From contig JAAOXG010000038.1 in NCBI GenBank assembly GCA_013036995.1, forward strand, positions 1-64,000: a stretch of 64,000 nt of DNA. The letters are read 5' to 3'. The notes beneath the pieces are model-generated. The model did not search any database, was not told the DNA's origin, and worked only from the letters and a program-made list of their open reading frames with translations. Position numbers and translations under genes: made by a program. The DNA is from Lacrimispora defluvii (GTDB taxonomy: Bacteria > Bacillota > Clostridia > Lachnospirales > Lachnospiraceae). Below, one piece after another: positions 8,635-16,746 of the stretch (position 1 is the stretch's first letter; every line of letters starts with the position of its first letter).

Positions 8635-9328
8635 AGTTTACTGGATTACGGTTATTGTAGACCGTGGAAAAGGCGAAAAAGCTGCTTCCGTTTTCAAAGA
8701 ATACAATCAGGAACTGCTCCTTAATGTCAGAGGACATGGAACAGCCAGTTCTGCAATTAAAGATTGCCTTGGGCTTGATGAGCCGGAAAAGGACCTGGTA
8801 ATCGGAGTGGTTGATCAGTCAGCCTCCCAAAGCCTCATATCCGCGCTTCATAAAAAACTGGAGCTTTATAACCCTGGATACGGTATCGTATTCACCGTTT
8901 CTCTGTCAGGAATCAGTGCCGCGGCTTCAAACCTTCTAAACTCCGGCATTGCAGGCAATGAGAACCATTTATCTACCGATTATCACAAGGAGGATCATAC
9001 CATGTCAGATACAAACACGTATGAATTAATTGCATCCGTCATAAATACAGACCTTTCAAACCCGATTATGGAATCTGCACGAAATGCAGGCTGTAAAGGC
9101 GGCACACTAATAAAAGCAAGAGAACTGGGTGGAGATTCTACCAGTAAACTGTTTGGGATGACCGTCTCAAACGAAAAAGAAATTCTTCTGATGCTGGTGC
9201 CTAAAGCAGATAAACAGGCAATATTAAAATCCATCTGTGAAACTGTATTAAAAGAAACAGGGGAACATGCCATTGCATTCTCTCTTCCAGTGAATGATGT
9301 GGCTGGTTTAAGCACACTTATGAAATAA
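8618..9328 (+). CDS. Tandem PII-like signalling protein
   Basis: 236 residues containing two PII/GlnB-like ferredoxin-fold domains. Domain 1 (~1-105) carries NVRGHGTASSAI where PII has its nucleotide-binding GxGT turn. Domain 2 (from about residue 129) has GGTLIKARELGG at the matching place. PII proteins bind ATP/ADP and 2-oxoglutarate or other effectors and gate partner proteins. ATG at 8618 was preferred over 8609 because AAAGGA sits eight bases upstream; it overlaps the DUF1538 gene by 17 bases, implying translational coupling and a shared function. An in-frame ATG at 9002 has a very strong ribosome site (AAGGAGGA, seven-base spacer), so domain 2 may also be made alone. The Tyr-bearing T-loop of classical GlnB is not evident. 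Confidence 0.75.
   Translation: MTSNHKVYWITVIVDRGKGEKAASVFKEYNQELLLNVRGHGTASSAIKDCLGLDEPEKDLVIGVVDQSASQSLISALHKKLELYNPGYGIVFTVSLSGISAAASNLLNSGIAGNENHLSTDYHKEDHTMSDTNTYELIASVINTDLSNPIMESARNAGCKGGTLIKARELGGDSTSKLFGMTVSNEKEILLMLVPKADKQAILKSICETVLKETGEHAIAFSLPVNDVAGLSTLMK
8987..9004 (+). promoter_or_regulatory. Strong internal ribosome binding site within PII-like gene
   Basis: AAGGAGGA at 8987-8994, a seven-base spacer and ATG at 9002-9004, in frame with the surrounding gene and exactly at the start of its second PII-like domain. Confidence 0.7.
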
Positions 9329-9343
9329 TCAGACTCTGCTTTC

Positions 9344-9372
9344 TTGACACTGTGGCTCTAAACTCTTATAAT
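9344..9372 (+). promoter_or_regulatory. Consensus promoter for blaI-blaR1
   Basis: TTGACA (9344-9349), a 17-base spacer and TATAAT (9367-9372): a perfect sigma-A match. Such a strong promoter normally needs a repressor, which fits the BlaI box just downstream. Confidence 0.9.
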
Positions 9373-9380
9373 ATATGTAT

Positions 9381-9390
9381 TACAGTTGTA
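9381..9390 (+). promoter_or_regulatory. BlaI/CopY-type operator at blaI promoter
   Basis: TACAGTTGTA exactly matches the TACANNTGTA core used by BlaI/MecI/CopY repressors, eight bases after the -10 box and so over the transcription start. It indicates autorepression. Confidence 0.85.
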
Positions 9391-9407
9391 AGAACAGGAG
9401 AATGAGT

Positions 9408-9791
9408 ATGAGCCACCTTCCGCAAATTTCTGAGGCAGAATATGAAGTGATGAAGGTACTTTGGAGGTTTGCTCCAATTAACACCAACGAGGTAACTGAA
9501 AAGCTGATCCAGACAACCGACTGGAATCCCAAGACGATTCACACCCTGTTAAAGAGACTGGTTCAAAAGGGGGCTGCTACCTACACCAAGGAAAGCCGTG
9601 TATTTATTTATACTCCTCTTATTAATGAGGACGACTATCTGAAGAAGGAAAACAGCCACTTTTTAAACCGGTTTTATAACGGCAGCATATCCGGTATGGT
9701 AACAAACTACATGAACAGCAATCATATATCCAACGAGGACTTAGATGAGCTGAAAAAGCTTCTTTTTAAGGAACATGAGGAGGAAACATAA
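9408..9791 (+). CDS. blaI: BlaI/MecI-family repressor
   Basis: 127-residue winged-helix repressor (Penicillinase_R family): ISEAEYEVMKVLWRF, then TNEVTEKL, WNPKTIHTLLKRLVQKGA and a C-terminal dimerisation helix. Family members repress beta-lactam resistance genes and are cleaved when BlaR1/MecR1 senses antibiotic. ATG at 9408 was chosen because AGGAG ends seven bases before it; the ATG at 9402 is too close. The gene is transcribed from a perfect sigma-A promoter carrying a TACANNTGTA operator and stops one base before blaR1. A second, nearly identical box lies in the promoter of the facing PBP operon, so the likely regulon is local. Confidence 0.92.
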   Translation: MSHLPQISEAEYEVMKVLWRFAPINTNEVTEKLIQTTDWNPKTIHTLLKRLVQKGAATYTKESRVFIYTPLINEDDYLKKENSHFLNRFYNGSISGMVTNYMNSNHISNEDLDELKKLLFKEHEEET

Positions 9792-9792
9792 T

Positions 9793-11571
9793 ATGCTTCT
9801 TTCCCTTATGATCCGTCTTATGCTAAACAGCGTTGTGATAATTCTGTCATTCGGAATAATCCTGCTGATAAAAGAACGATTTAAAAATCAACTTACCTGG
9901 AAAGCCCAATACAGAATCTGGTATTACCTGTTGCTTGTACTGATCTTTCCTTTCCTCCCCTCCTCCATGATCCATGCAGGGTTTCGTTTATTAAGCCTTT
10001 CTGGAGGCAGTGTCTCACCTGTCAAAGTAATGACTCCCACTTTTTCCAATGATGCCGGAATTTCCGGCTTTATACAAGATTTCTCCATATCCGTCAGCCG
10101 CAGCCGTATCTTTCATTTTCCTGCTATTCTGCCTTATATATGGGGACTGGGAATTGGTATTATGTCAATCCTTAATCTCATTTCCGACATTAAAATCAGA
10201 CGAATCAGACAGGCCAGCCTTCCTCTCCAAAACAGGCAGATCAGAGAACTGTTTAACTGCTGCCTGAGTGAATTGAACATAAAAAAGAAAATTCCCCTTT
10301 ACAGCAGCGCATATTTAAGTTCACCCATGGCTGCCGGTTTAGTAAAACCGGTAATTATACTGCCTATCCATATGCTTTCAGAATTTACAGAAGAAGAGAT
10401 TCGCTTTATTCTCCTTCACGAACTGACCCATATTAAGCACAGAGATCTTTTTCTTAACCGTTTCCTGGCTCTTATGCAGGCACTGTACTGGTATCATCCA
10501 GTCGTCTGGATTGGGCTAAGAGAGATGAGGAAGGACCAGGAAGTTGATTGTGATCTGTCCGTTTTGTCCATGTTAGAAGAAAACAGCTATCTGGATTATG
10601 GGAAAACCCTGATTCGTTTTGCAGAAAATATAGTAAGACGGCTTTCTTTTGTCTCCCAGATCGCAGGCTCTGAAAAAGAGATCAGGAGGAGAATCCGCTG
10701 CATTGCTTCTTACCGCAAAGAAACCACATGGAAACAATGGAAAAGCCGGTTTTTACTCACCGTAACCAGTCTGGTGCTGCTGGCCTTTATACCCGTCATG
10801 TCTGTCAATGCATCCAGCGGTTCTTTTTACCCTTTTTATCCTGAACATATGAAACAGCTGGATTTAGACTCTTGTTTTTACGGTTATGAAGGGAGTTTTG
10901 TACTTTACGGAGTCAATTCCCATCAATATTATATTTATAATCAGAAAGCAGGCACAACCAGGATTTCTCCAGACTCCACCTACAAGATATACAGCGCACT
11001 GTGTGCACTGGAACAGGGAGTGATTACTCCTGACTCCTCTTATATGAAATGGGATGGATCAGCATTTCCCTTTGAAGCCTGGAATCAGGATCAAAGCCTG
11101 AATACTGCCATGAGCCGTTCTGTTAACTGGTATTTTAAAGCTTTGGATGAAAAAAGCGGCATATCCGCATTAAAAAGCTGCATTAGGCGAATGGAATATG
11201 GAAATCAGGATTTATCAGGAGGAATCGGCAGCTACTGGCTGGAGTCTTCCTTGAAAATCTCTCCAGTAGAACAGGTGGAGCTCTTAAGCCGGCTTTGTCA
11301 GGGAACCCTCCCGTTTCAACCGGATCATATCAAAGCGGTTAAAGATTCCCTTTATATTTCTGCCAGCCAGGGTGTTTCATTATACGGAAAAACCGGAACC
11401 GGCAATATAAACGGCAAAGATGTCAACGGCTGGTTTATCGGTTTTGCACAGTCTCAGGATGAGACCTATGTGTTCTCCACCAACATTCAAAGTGATCAAT
11501 CTGCCAACGGACGCACTGCCGCAGCAATTACACTGGACATTTTAGAGAACCAGAATATCTACAGACAGTGA
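9793..11571 (+). CDS. blaR1: BlaR1/MecR1-type beta-lactam sensor-transducer
   Basis: 592 residues. The N-terminal ~330 are a four-span membrane zinc metalloprotease (M56) with HELTHIKHRD at about residues 208-217. After a last span near 325-345, the extracellular part is a class D beta-lactamase-like penicillin sensor with STYK (~394, acylated Ser), SVN (~442) and KTGTG (~531). Beta-lactam acylation outside is transmitted to the protease, which leads to BlaI cleavage (established for the family). GAGGAGG lies nine bases before ATG 9793, one base after the blaI stop. No beta-lactamase gene is nearby; the adjacent PBP operon is the evident output. A terminator hairpin follows. Confidence 0.92.
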   Translation: MLLSLMIRLMLNSVVIILSFGIILLIKERFKNQLTWKAQYRIWYYLLLVLIFPFLPSSMIHAGFRLLSLSGGSVSPVKVMTPTFSNDAGISGFIQDFSISVSRSRIFHFPAILPYIWGLGIGIMSILNLISDIKIRRIRQASLPLQNRQIRELFNCCLSELNIKKKIPLYSSAYLSSPMAAGLVKPVIILPIHMLSEFTEEEIRFILLHELTHIKHRDLFLNRFLALMQALYWYHPVVWIGLREMRKDQEVDCDLSVLSMLEENSYLDYGKTLIRFAENIVRRLSFVSQIAGSEKEIRRRIRCIASYRKETTWKQWKSRFLLTVTSLVLLAFIPVMSVNASSGSFYPFYPEHMKQLDLDSCFYGYEGSFVLYGVNSHQYYIYNQKAGTTRISPDSTYKIYSALCALEQGVITPDSSYMKWDGSAFPFEAWNQDQSLNTAMSRSVNWYFKALDEKSGISALKSCIRRMEYGNQDLSGGIGSYWLESSLKISPVEQVELLSRLCQGTLPFQPDHIKAVKDSLYISASQGVSLYGKTGTGNINGKDVNGWFIGFAQSQDETYVFSTNIQSDQSANGRTAAAITLDILENQNIYRQ

Positions 11572-11572
11572 A

Positions 11573-11621
11573 ACAGAGCCTCAGACGGGAGAATCTCTCC
11601 TGCTTAAGGCTCTGTCTTTTT
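11573..11621 (+). terminator. Terminator after blaR1
   Basis: ACAGAGCCT pairs with AGGCTCTGT, with an inner GGAGA/TCTCC stem, followed by CTTTTTC. It fills the 53 bases between the convergent blaR1 and PBP genes and may also weakly stop the minus-strand transcript. Confidence 0.85.
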
Positions 11622-11624
11622 CAT

Positions 11625-13736
11625 TTATTGTACTGGTATATAGGAATCAAGAATCAGCTTATCTTTTCTCACAACATACCCGCTCCCGCCCCGGTTCTTC
11701 ACATCTTCCACCATGCTAACAAGAAGCATTGGTGTCCTGGTGTCAGGATCTGCAGTAAACACTGAAAACCACCCAAGCTCTGTTCCGGTAGTATCCCCTT
11801 TGGAAGCTTTGATCTCAGCAGTTCCTGTCTTTCCTCCAAGGGTCAGGTCAGATCTCATAATGGCATGGCCGGTTCCATGCTCTGAGCTGACAACCTTAAT
11901 CAGATCCTCACGGATCAGATTGGCATTGTCTGCAGAGCAGGCTCCCTGAAGCCATACTTTGGGTTCAGCATTTTGCTCTGCTTTTAGAACAGGCTGTATC
12001 ACATTGCCCCCGTTGGTAAACATGGTGTAAAGTGCTGCAAGATGGATGGGATTCACAAGCATCTGCCCCTGTCCATAGCCGCTGTCAGCCAGCTGTACTT
12101 CCGTTTCGATCCGGTCTGAATTGGAATACTGGGACTTGGCAACGGAGATCTCAAAAGGAAGGTCCTGGTTAAATCCCAGCTTGTTAAGCCCTGACATAAA
12201 ATCATCATAGCCAATTTTTAATGCAGCTTTGGCAAAATAAATATTGTTTGAATATATGAAGGCATTTTCTAAATTAAGGGGATTGCTGTCATGAAGGGTG
12301 GTTATGTAATAGTTTCCCCAACTCTCATCTTTTCTCCAGCTTAACCCGGTACTTCCATAATCCTCATTGGGATCAATGGCACCGTTTTCAAGTCCAACCA
12401 CAGCCGTAATGGGCTTAAAGGAAGATCCTGGAGCAAACTTCTGACGGAAGCGGTTATAGAGAGGCTTCCGCTCATCATTATTTAAGGAATCCCATTTTTC
12501 TGACGGCATTCCCAGAATGAAATCATTGTCATCATAGGAAGGAGTGCTCACAAGAGCCAGGATCTCTCCTGTATGGGGATTCATGGCTACGCTGCAGCTT
12601 TTGTCCTCCGAAAATGCATCATAGATCGCACTCTGTAGCGTACTGTCAATGGTAAGTGTAATATCAGCACCATCAGTTCTAGGCCTGACCGCCAGCTTTT
12701 TCTTGCTGTTTCCCGTTGCGTCAGTGATGGATACAGTATGGCCGTTGGTTCCCTTTAATTCCTTTTCATACAACCCCTCCATACCGCTTTTTCCAATTAC
12801 GCTGTCTGTTAAATAATCTTCTCCCTTATGTTTTTCCAAGTCCTCACTGGTCACATTCTGAACGTATCCAATGAGATGGGCACCCTTTACCCCAAGAGGA
12901 TAGGAGCGCACGGAAGTGTCTGTAATTAATACTCCGGGAATTGTAAGAAGCTGGTCCTGAAGTTCCTTGTTTTTCTGATCTTCTTCACTGACCTGATCTG
13001 AGTGGAGCTGAAAATCATCTACCTTTTTCAAGGTTTTTAAGGGAACAAAGGAATCTTCCTTCACCCAGCCTGCAGACAGCTTTTTTTGTATACTCTCCGG
13101 AGACATGGATAGAAGTTCTCCCAGTTTTTCCACATCCGGACCGGAATTCTCACTCATTTTCCCCGGAACAAGACCGACAGAGGAGGCAGTTCCCTTTCCT
13201 GCCAGCATAAGACCGTTTCTGTCAAAGATAGACCCTCTCTGTGCCTCATCTGTTGAAACTCTGACTTTATCGGTTTTGTTAAGCTCTGGAAAAATCATGC
13301 TGTCATTCCATTCCAGTTTATAGCCGTTTTTCTTTTCTTTTTTAAATACTGCCTGATTGGAAAAACTGATCTCTCCTGCCAGACTGGTTAAACTCATCTG
13401 ATAAGTGACTACTGCTTCCTCATCTTTTAAGTCAACGCCGGTTATATCCGCTTTTATGTTTTCCGCTTCAATACCTTCATAAATTTTCTTATTTCTGGCA
13501 ATAAAATCTTCCTGGCTGATATTTAACTGGCTCTGCCCATCAAGCATGCCATACATGGATTCATAATCCGCCTTTTGTAAGTTTGACACATAGTCAGAAA
13601 AAAGCACATCCGGCTTTTTTAACTGGTTCTTCTTACTTTCAAGCCGGAGAAATAAAATTCCTCCGGCCAGACCAATCATCAGTATTAATAATGTGCAAAC
13701 AACAGAAAACACAAATCGTCTCATTCCCCGTCTCAT
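11625..13736 (-). CDS. PBP2a/PBP3-like class B transpeptidase with MecA_N domain
   Basis: 703 residues: one N-terminal membrane anchor (~8-30), an NTF2-like MecA_N domain (~40-155), a PBP dimerisation domain (~165-340, QRGSIFDRNGLMLAG) and a transpeptidase domain with SSFK (~435), SNN (~496) and KTGT (~635). MecA_N is found in MecA/PBP2a, Bacillus PbpC and enterococcal PBP5, often low-affinity PBPs. ATG at 13736 follows AAAGGAG. It starts 11 bases after the other PBP stops and shares its BlaI-box promoter. Role: crosslinking peptidoglycan when other PBPs are blocked. Low beta-lactam affinity is inferred from domain type and regulation, not shown. Confidence 0.9.
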   Translation of the reverse strand: MRRGMRRFVFSVVCTLLILMIGLAGGILFLRLESKKNQLKKPDVLFSDYVSNLQKADYESMYGMLDGQSQLNISQEDFIARNKKIYEGIEAENIKADITGVDLKDEEAVVTYQMSLTSLAGEISFSNQAVFKKEKKNGYKLEWNDSMIFPELNKTDKVRVSTDEAQRGSIFDRNGLMLAGKGTASSVGLVPGKMSENSGPDVEKLGELLSMSPESIQKKLSAGWVKEDSFVPLKTLKKVDDFQLHSDQVSEEDQKNKELQDQLLTIPGVLITDTSVRSYPLGVKGAHLIGYVQNVTSEDLEKHKGEDYLTDSVIGKSGMEGLYEKELKGTNGHTVSITDATGNSKKKLAVRPRTDGADITLTIDSTLQSAIYDAFSEDKSCSVAMNPHTGEILALVSTPSYDDNDFILGMPSEKWDSLNNDERKPLYNRFRQKFAPGSSFKPITAVVGLENGAIDPNEDYGSTGLSWRKDESWGNYYITTLHDSNPLNLENAFIYSNNIYFAKAALKIGYDDFMSGLNKLGFNQDLPFEISVAKSQYSNSDRIETEVQLADSGYGQGQMLVNPIHLAALYTMFTNGGNVIQPVLKAEQNAEPKVWLQGACSADNANLIREDLIKVVSSEHGTGHAIMRSDLTLGGKTGTAEIKASKGDTTGTELGWFSVFTADPDTRTPMLLVSMVEDVKNRGGSGYVVRKDKLILDSYIPVQ

Positions 13737-13747
13737 TCCATTCTCCT

Positions 13748-16606
13748 TTAATCCGTACGAAGGTTATTGGATACACCGGAAGCGGTACCAGTTAAAATCT
13801 TTTCGGTATCTTCCAGATGGAAATAATAATTAAATATATTTTTTCCTACACCTACCACATTACCGGAGCTGTATCCGTTTGCAATCCTGACTGTTATGGC
13901 AATCTGTGGATTCACAAGGGGTGCATATCCAATAAAAAGACCATGGTTGGGTTTTGTTTTTGATTCCTCTGCCGTACCGGTTTTTCCTGCTGCATCAATT
14001 TTTAAATCTTTTAAGTTTGCATTGGATTTTACCAGTTCGTTCATACCTTTTGCCACATCATTCCATACAAATTCCGGTAAGCTGACTGTACTGTTTAAGG
14101 CAGGAGTAAAGGATTTTACCACTGTGCCGTCTCCATCTGTAATCTTGCCAATCATAGACAGCTGATAACTTTGACCATGGTTCGCCAGAGTCGCTGTATA
14201 ACGGGCTATCTGGGATGTGGTGTAGTTATGGGTTCCCTGACCGATGGAGGATGGAATGGCATACTGATCTGTTACATGAGGTTTTGCCTCTCCAATCTCA
14301 ATTCCTGTGTTCTTATCCAGATCCAGAAGCTGGGCATATTTAACTAAGGTGCCAAGTCCCTTATCCTCTGAAAAGCTTCCATCTGTTCCTGTTCCCAGCC
14401 TGTAAGTGATTTCTGACAGATATACGTTACAGGAGTTTTTAAGTGCATCGGCACTGGAAGAGATCACACCGTGGCCGGAACGTTTCCAGCATCGCAGAGG
14501 CGGTTCTACCTTGTCAAATGCACCGGTACACAAAACACTGGTATCCGTCTGAATCACACCTTCCGTTAACCCGGCAATGACCGTAACTGGTTTAAAGGTA
14601 GATCCGGGTGCCGTTAACTGGCTGGTGGCACGGTTGAACAGAGGCAGGGATAAATCCTGTTCCAGCTGCTGGTAATAGGAGGTATCCATCTGGTTTGCCA
14701 GCCTGTTATTGTCATACCCCGGATAGCTGACACAGGCTATTACCTCACCGTTCTGGGGGTTGACCACAACAGCAGAACCGGAACAGGGATTTAACGCCAG
14801 CTGGGCCGGAGTGATCTCCAGATTGGTTATTTTCTTACGGATAAACTGATAGGGACTTATCTGACCATTCATAAGAAGCGGGTAGTCCGGATCATCTTTT
14901 GGCAGAACTCCCTGTTCATACAGAAGCAGCTCTGTCTCTCTGCCGCTAAGGGATCCCTCCCCGATCATCGCCTGATAAATCTTCTGCTCAAAATCACGGT
15001 TATCGGTAATATCCTGTAGCATCTTTTCTTCCGCAAGGCGTTCTGCATCCTGGATCTCCGCATACTTTTCATTGTTTTCCAGGCGGCTTAAATCCATATG
15101 ACCTGCAGCAATGGATTCGGTGAGATATTGCCTTAAGCTCTTTTCTTTCCAGTCCCATGTGCCGCTTCCATTTAGCAGGAACTGATCTTTACGGGCCTGG
15201 CTGACAAGAAAATCAAGGTATCCCTGCATCTGGGGACCAAGTGCCTGGTAAGAGGCTCCTGATGCGTCGAAGGCGGCTGAAAGCTGACCAATCACCGCTT
15301 CTTTTTTCTGTTTAAAATCTCCATAGACCTTTTTTTCCAGATCCGATGCATTCTCAGCCTTTAACCGCTCCGTATCGATGACATGATTCTGTATCAACGC
15401 ATAGTACACCTCGTCAGAAGCAATCCGGATCTGGGAAGCATCGGCTGCTTTTGGCATTTCTGCCCTTCTGGTTTCCACCATATTGGCCAGGAGAATTCCG
15501 GCTATCTGCTGTTTCAGCATCTGATATATTGCATCCTGCACGCCTTTATCCATCGTTAAGTAAACATTCTTGCCAGTTCCGGGGCTGCTGGTAATAACCG
15601 GTTCTGTCTTTGGATTTCCCACTACGTCGGTATAAAATTCCTGAGTTCCATCCTTTCCTCTCAGCCATTCTTCCATGGATTTTTCAATTCCGCTTTTGCC
15701 GATTACAGACTGATTGGAATAAATACCGTTATTATCCCCAACGGCAGCCAGCTCATCAGCTGATATGCCACCTGTATATCCTAAAATAGAGGACATGCTT
15801 TCTCCGCCATAGTACACCCGGATGCTGCTGTTTTCCACATCAGCTCCCTGAAGATCGTGTTTTTGTTCCATCACACCCACCATGGCTTTGTCAGATACAT
15901 CGGAGGCTACCAGATACGGCAGGTATTTCCGGTATGAATTTAAGGACAGACCATAACGAATGTTGGCAATCTGTAAGATCTCTTTGGGGGTTAAGGATGC
16001 AGGAAGCCTGTACAATTTCTGATCCTCTTCCGGATAGGAAGAATCAATCATAAACTTCTTCTTTCCGCAAAGATCCTGCATCAGTTCATCGGCGGTCTTT
16101 TGTGACTGCTCTTCCGTCAGATCCGTAACCTGGCTCTTACCATAAAAGTCAGCCTTAAAGCGGCTCAGCTTCCAGCCGTCCACCGAATATTGATAATTTC
16201 CTTCTTCGTTTACCACAATGGGAAGACTGACATTTAACTTATCTTCATCTCCCACAAGGCCAATCAGCTGATAGGCGATTCCGTTTAATGTTTTCTGTTT
16301 CTCCTTCTGATTCTTATAATTTCCGGAATCTTCCAGAGTGATGTTATAGGAAAGACGGTTTGATGCCAGAAGCGTTCCGTTCCTGTCATAGATGTTCCCT
16401 CTGTTCCCGGGAAGCCTCTGGGTTTTCATAATGGAGGTGATGAATTCCTCCTGGCTGGCAGCCCCCTCCATAATCTGCAGGTGATATAATCTTACCAGCA
16501 GTGATGATAATAGAAATCCAAAAAATAATCCCAATATGAGCAATCTGGGAATCTGAAATGAAATATCAGGTATGCTTTTATTCTTAAAAAGATGATTGCG
16601 GCGCAT
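13748..16606 (-). CDS. PBP2/MrdA-like class B penicillin-binding protein (large form)
   Basis: 952 residues with an N-terminal anchor (~20-45), a dimerisation domain beginning RLPGNRGNIYDRNGTLLASN, and transpeptidase motifs STFK (~667), SCN (~723) and KTGT (~873). It is much longer than the ~600-700 residues of typical MrdA because of a helical insertion of roughly 200 residues between the dimerisation and catalytic domains, as in other clostridial PBP2 proteins. The upstream in-frame ATG at 16750 was rejected: it lies upstream of the promoter, and AAGGAGAATT directly precedes the ATG at 16606. First gene of the two-PBP operon; the BlaI-like box covers its transcription start, so expression should respond to beta-lactams. 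Confidence 0.88.
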   Translation of the reverse strand: MRRNHLFKNKSIPDISFQIPRLLILGLFFGFLLSSLLVRLYHLQIMEGAASQEEFITSIMKTQRLPGNRGNIYDRNGTLLASNRLSYNITLEDSGNYKNQKEKQKTLNGIAYQLIGLVGDEDKLNVSLPIVVNEEGNYQYSVDGWKLSRFKADFYGKSQVTDLTEEQSQKTADELMQDLCGKKKFMIDSSYPEEDQKLYRLPASLTPKEILQIANIRYGLSLNSYRKYLPYLVASDVSDKAMVGVMEQKHDLQGADVENSSIRVYYGGESMSSILGYTGGISADELAAVGDNNGIYSNQSVIGKSGIEKSMEEWLRGKDGTQEFYTDVVGNPKTEPVITSSPGTGKNVYLTMDKGVQDAIYQMLKQQIAGILLANMVETRRAEMPKAADASQIRIASDEVYYALIQNHVIDTERLKAENASDLEKKVYGDFKQKKEAVIGQLSAAFDASGASYQALGPQMQGYLDFLVSQARKDQFLLNGSGTWDWKEKSLRQYLTESIAAGHMDLSRLENNEKYAEIQDAERLAEEKMLQDITDNRDFEQKIYQAMIGEGSLSGRETELLLYEQGVLPKDDPDYPLLMNGQISPYQFIRKKITNLEITPAQLALNPCSGSAVVVNPQNGEVIACVSYPGYDNNRLANQMDTSYYQQLEQDLSLPLFNRATSQLTAPGSTFKPVTVIAGLTEGVIQTDTSVLCTGAFDKVEPPLRCWKRSGHGVISSSADALKNSCNVYLSEITYRLGTGTDGSFSEDKGLGTLVKYAQLLDLDKNTGIEIGEAKPHVTDQYAIPSSIGQGTHNYTTSQIARYTATLANHGQSYQLSMIGKITDGDGTVVKSFTPALNSTVSLPEFVWNDVAKGMNELVKSNANLKDLKIDAAGKTGTAEESKTKPNHGLFIGYAPLVNPQIAITVRIANGYSSGNVVGVGKNIFNYYFHLEDTEKILTGTASGVSNNLRTD

Positions 16607-16692
16607 AATTCTCCTTATTCTTACGTTTGTAATATTTATAATATGAAAGGAACAGGGACACTTTATACCCTCCCTGTATACAGATAAATTAC

Positions 16693-16738
16693 TACGTATG
16701 TAAGATTTGATTATACACCGGATTGATTCAGATGTAAA
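16693..16738 (-). promoter_or_regulatory. Promoter and BlaI-like operator of the PBP operon
   Basis: Minus strand: TTTACA (16733-16738), a 17-base spacer, TATAAT (16710-16715), then seven bases later TACATACGTA (16693-16702), nine of ten positions of the BlaI box TACANNTGTA. In the blaI promoter the same box lies eight bases after TATAAT, so the geometry is nearly identical. Confidence 0.8.
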
Positions 16739-16746
16739 CCGTTTTT

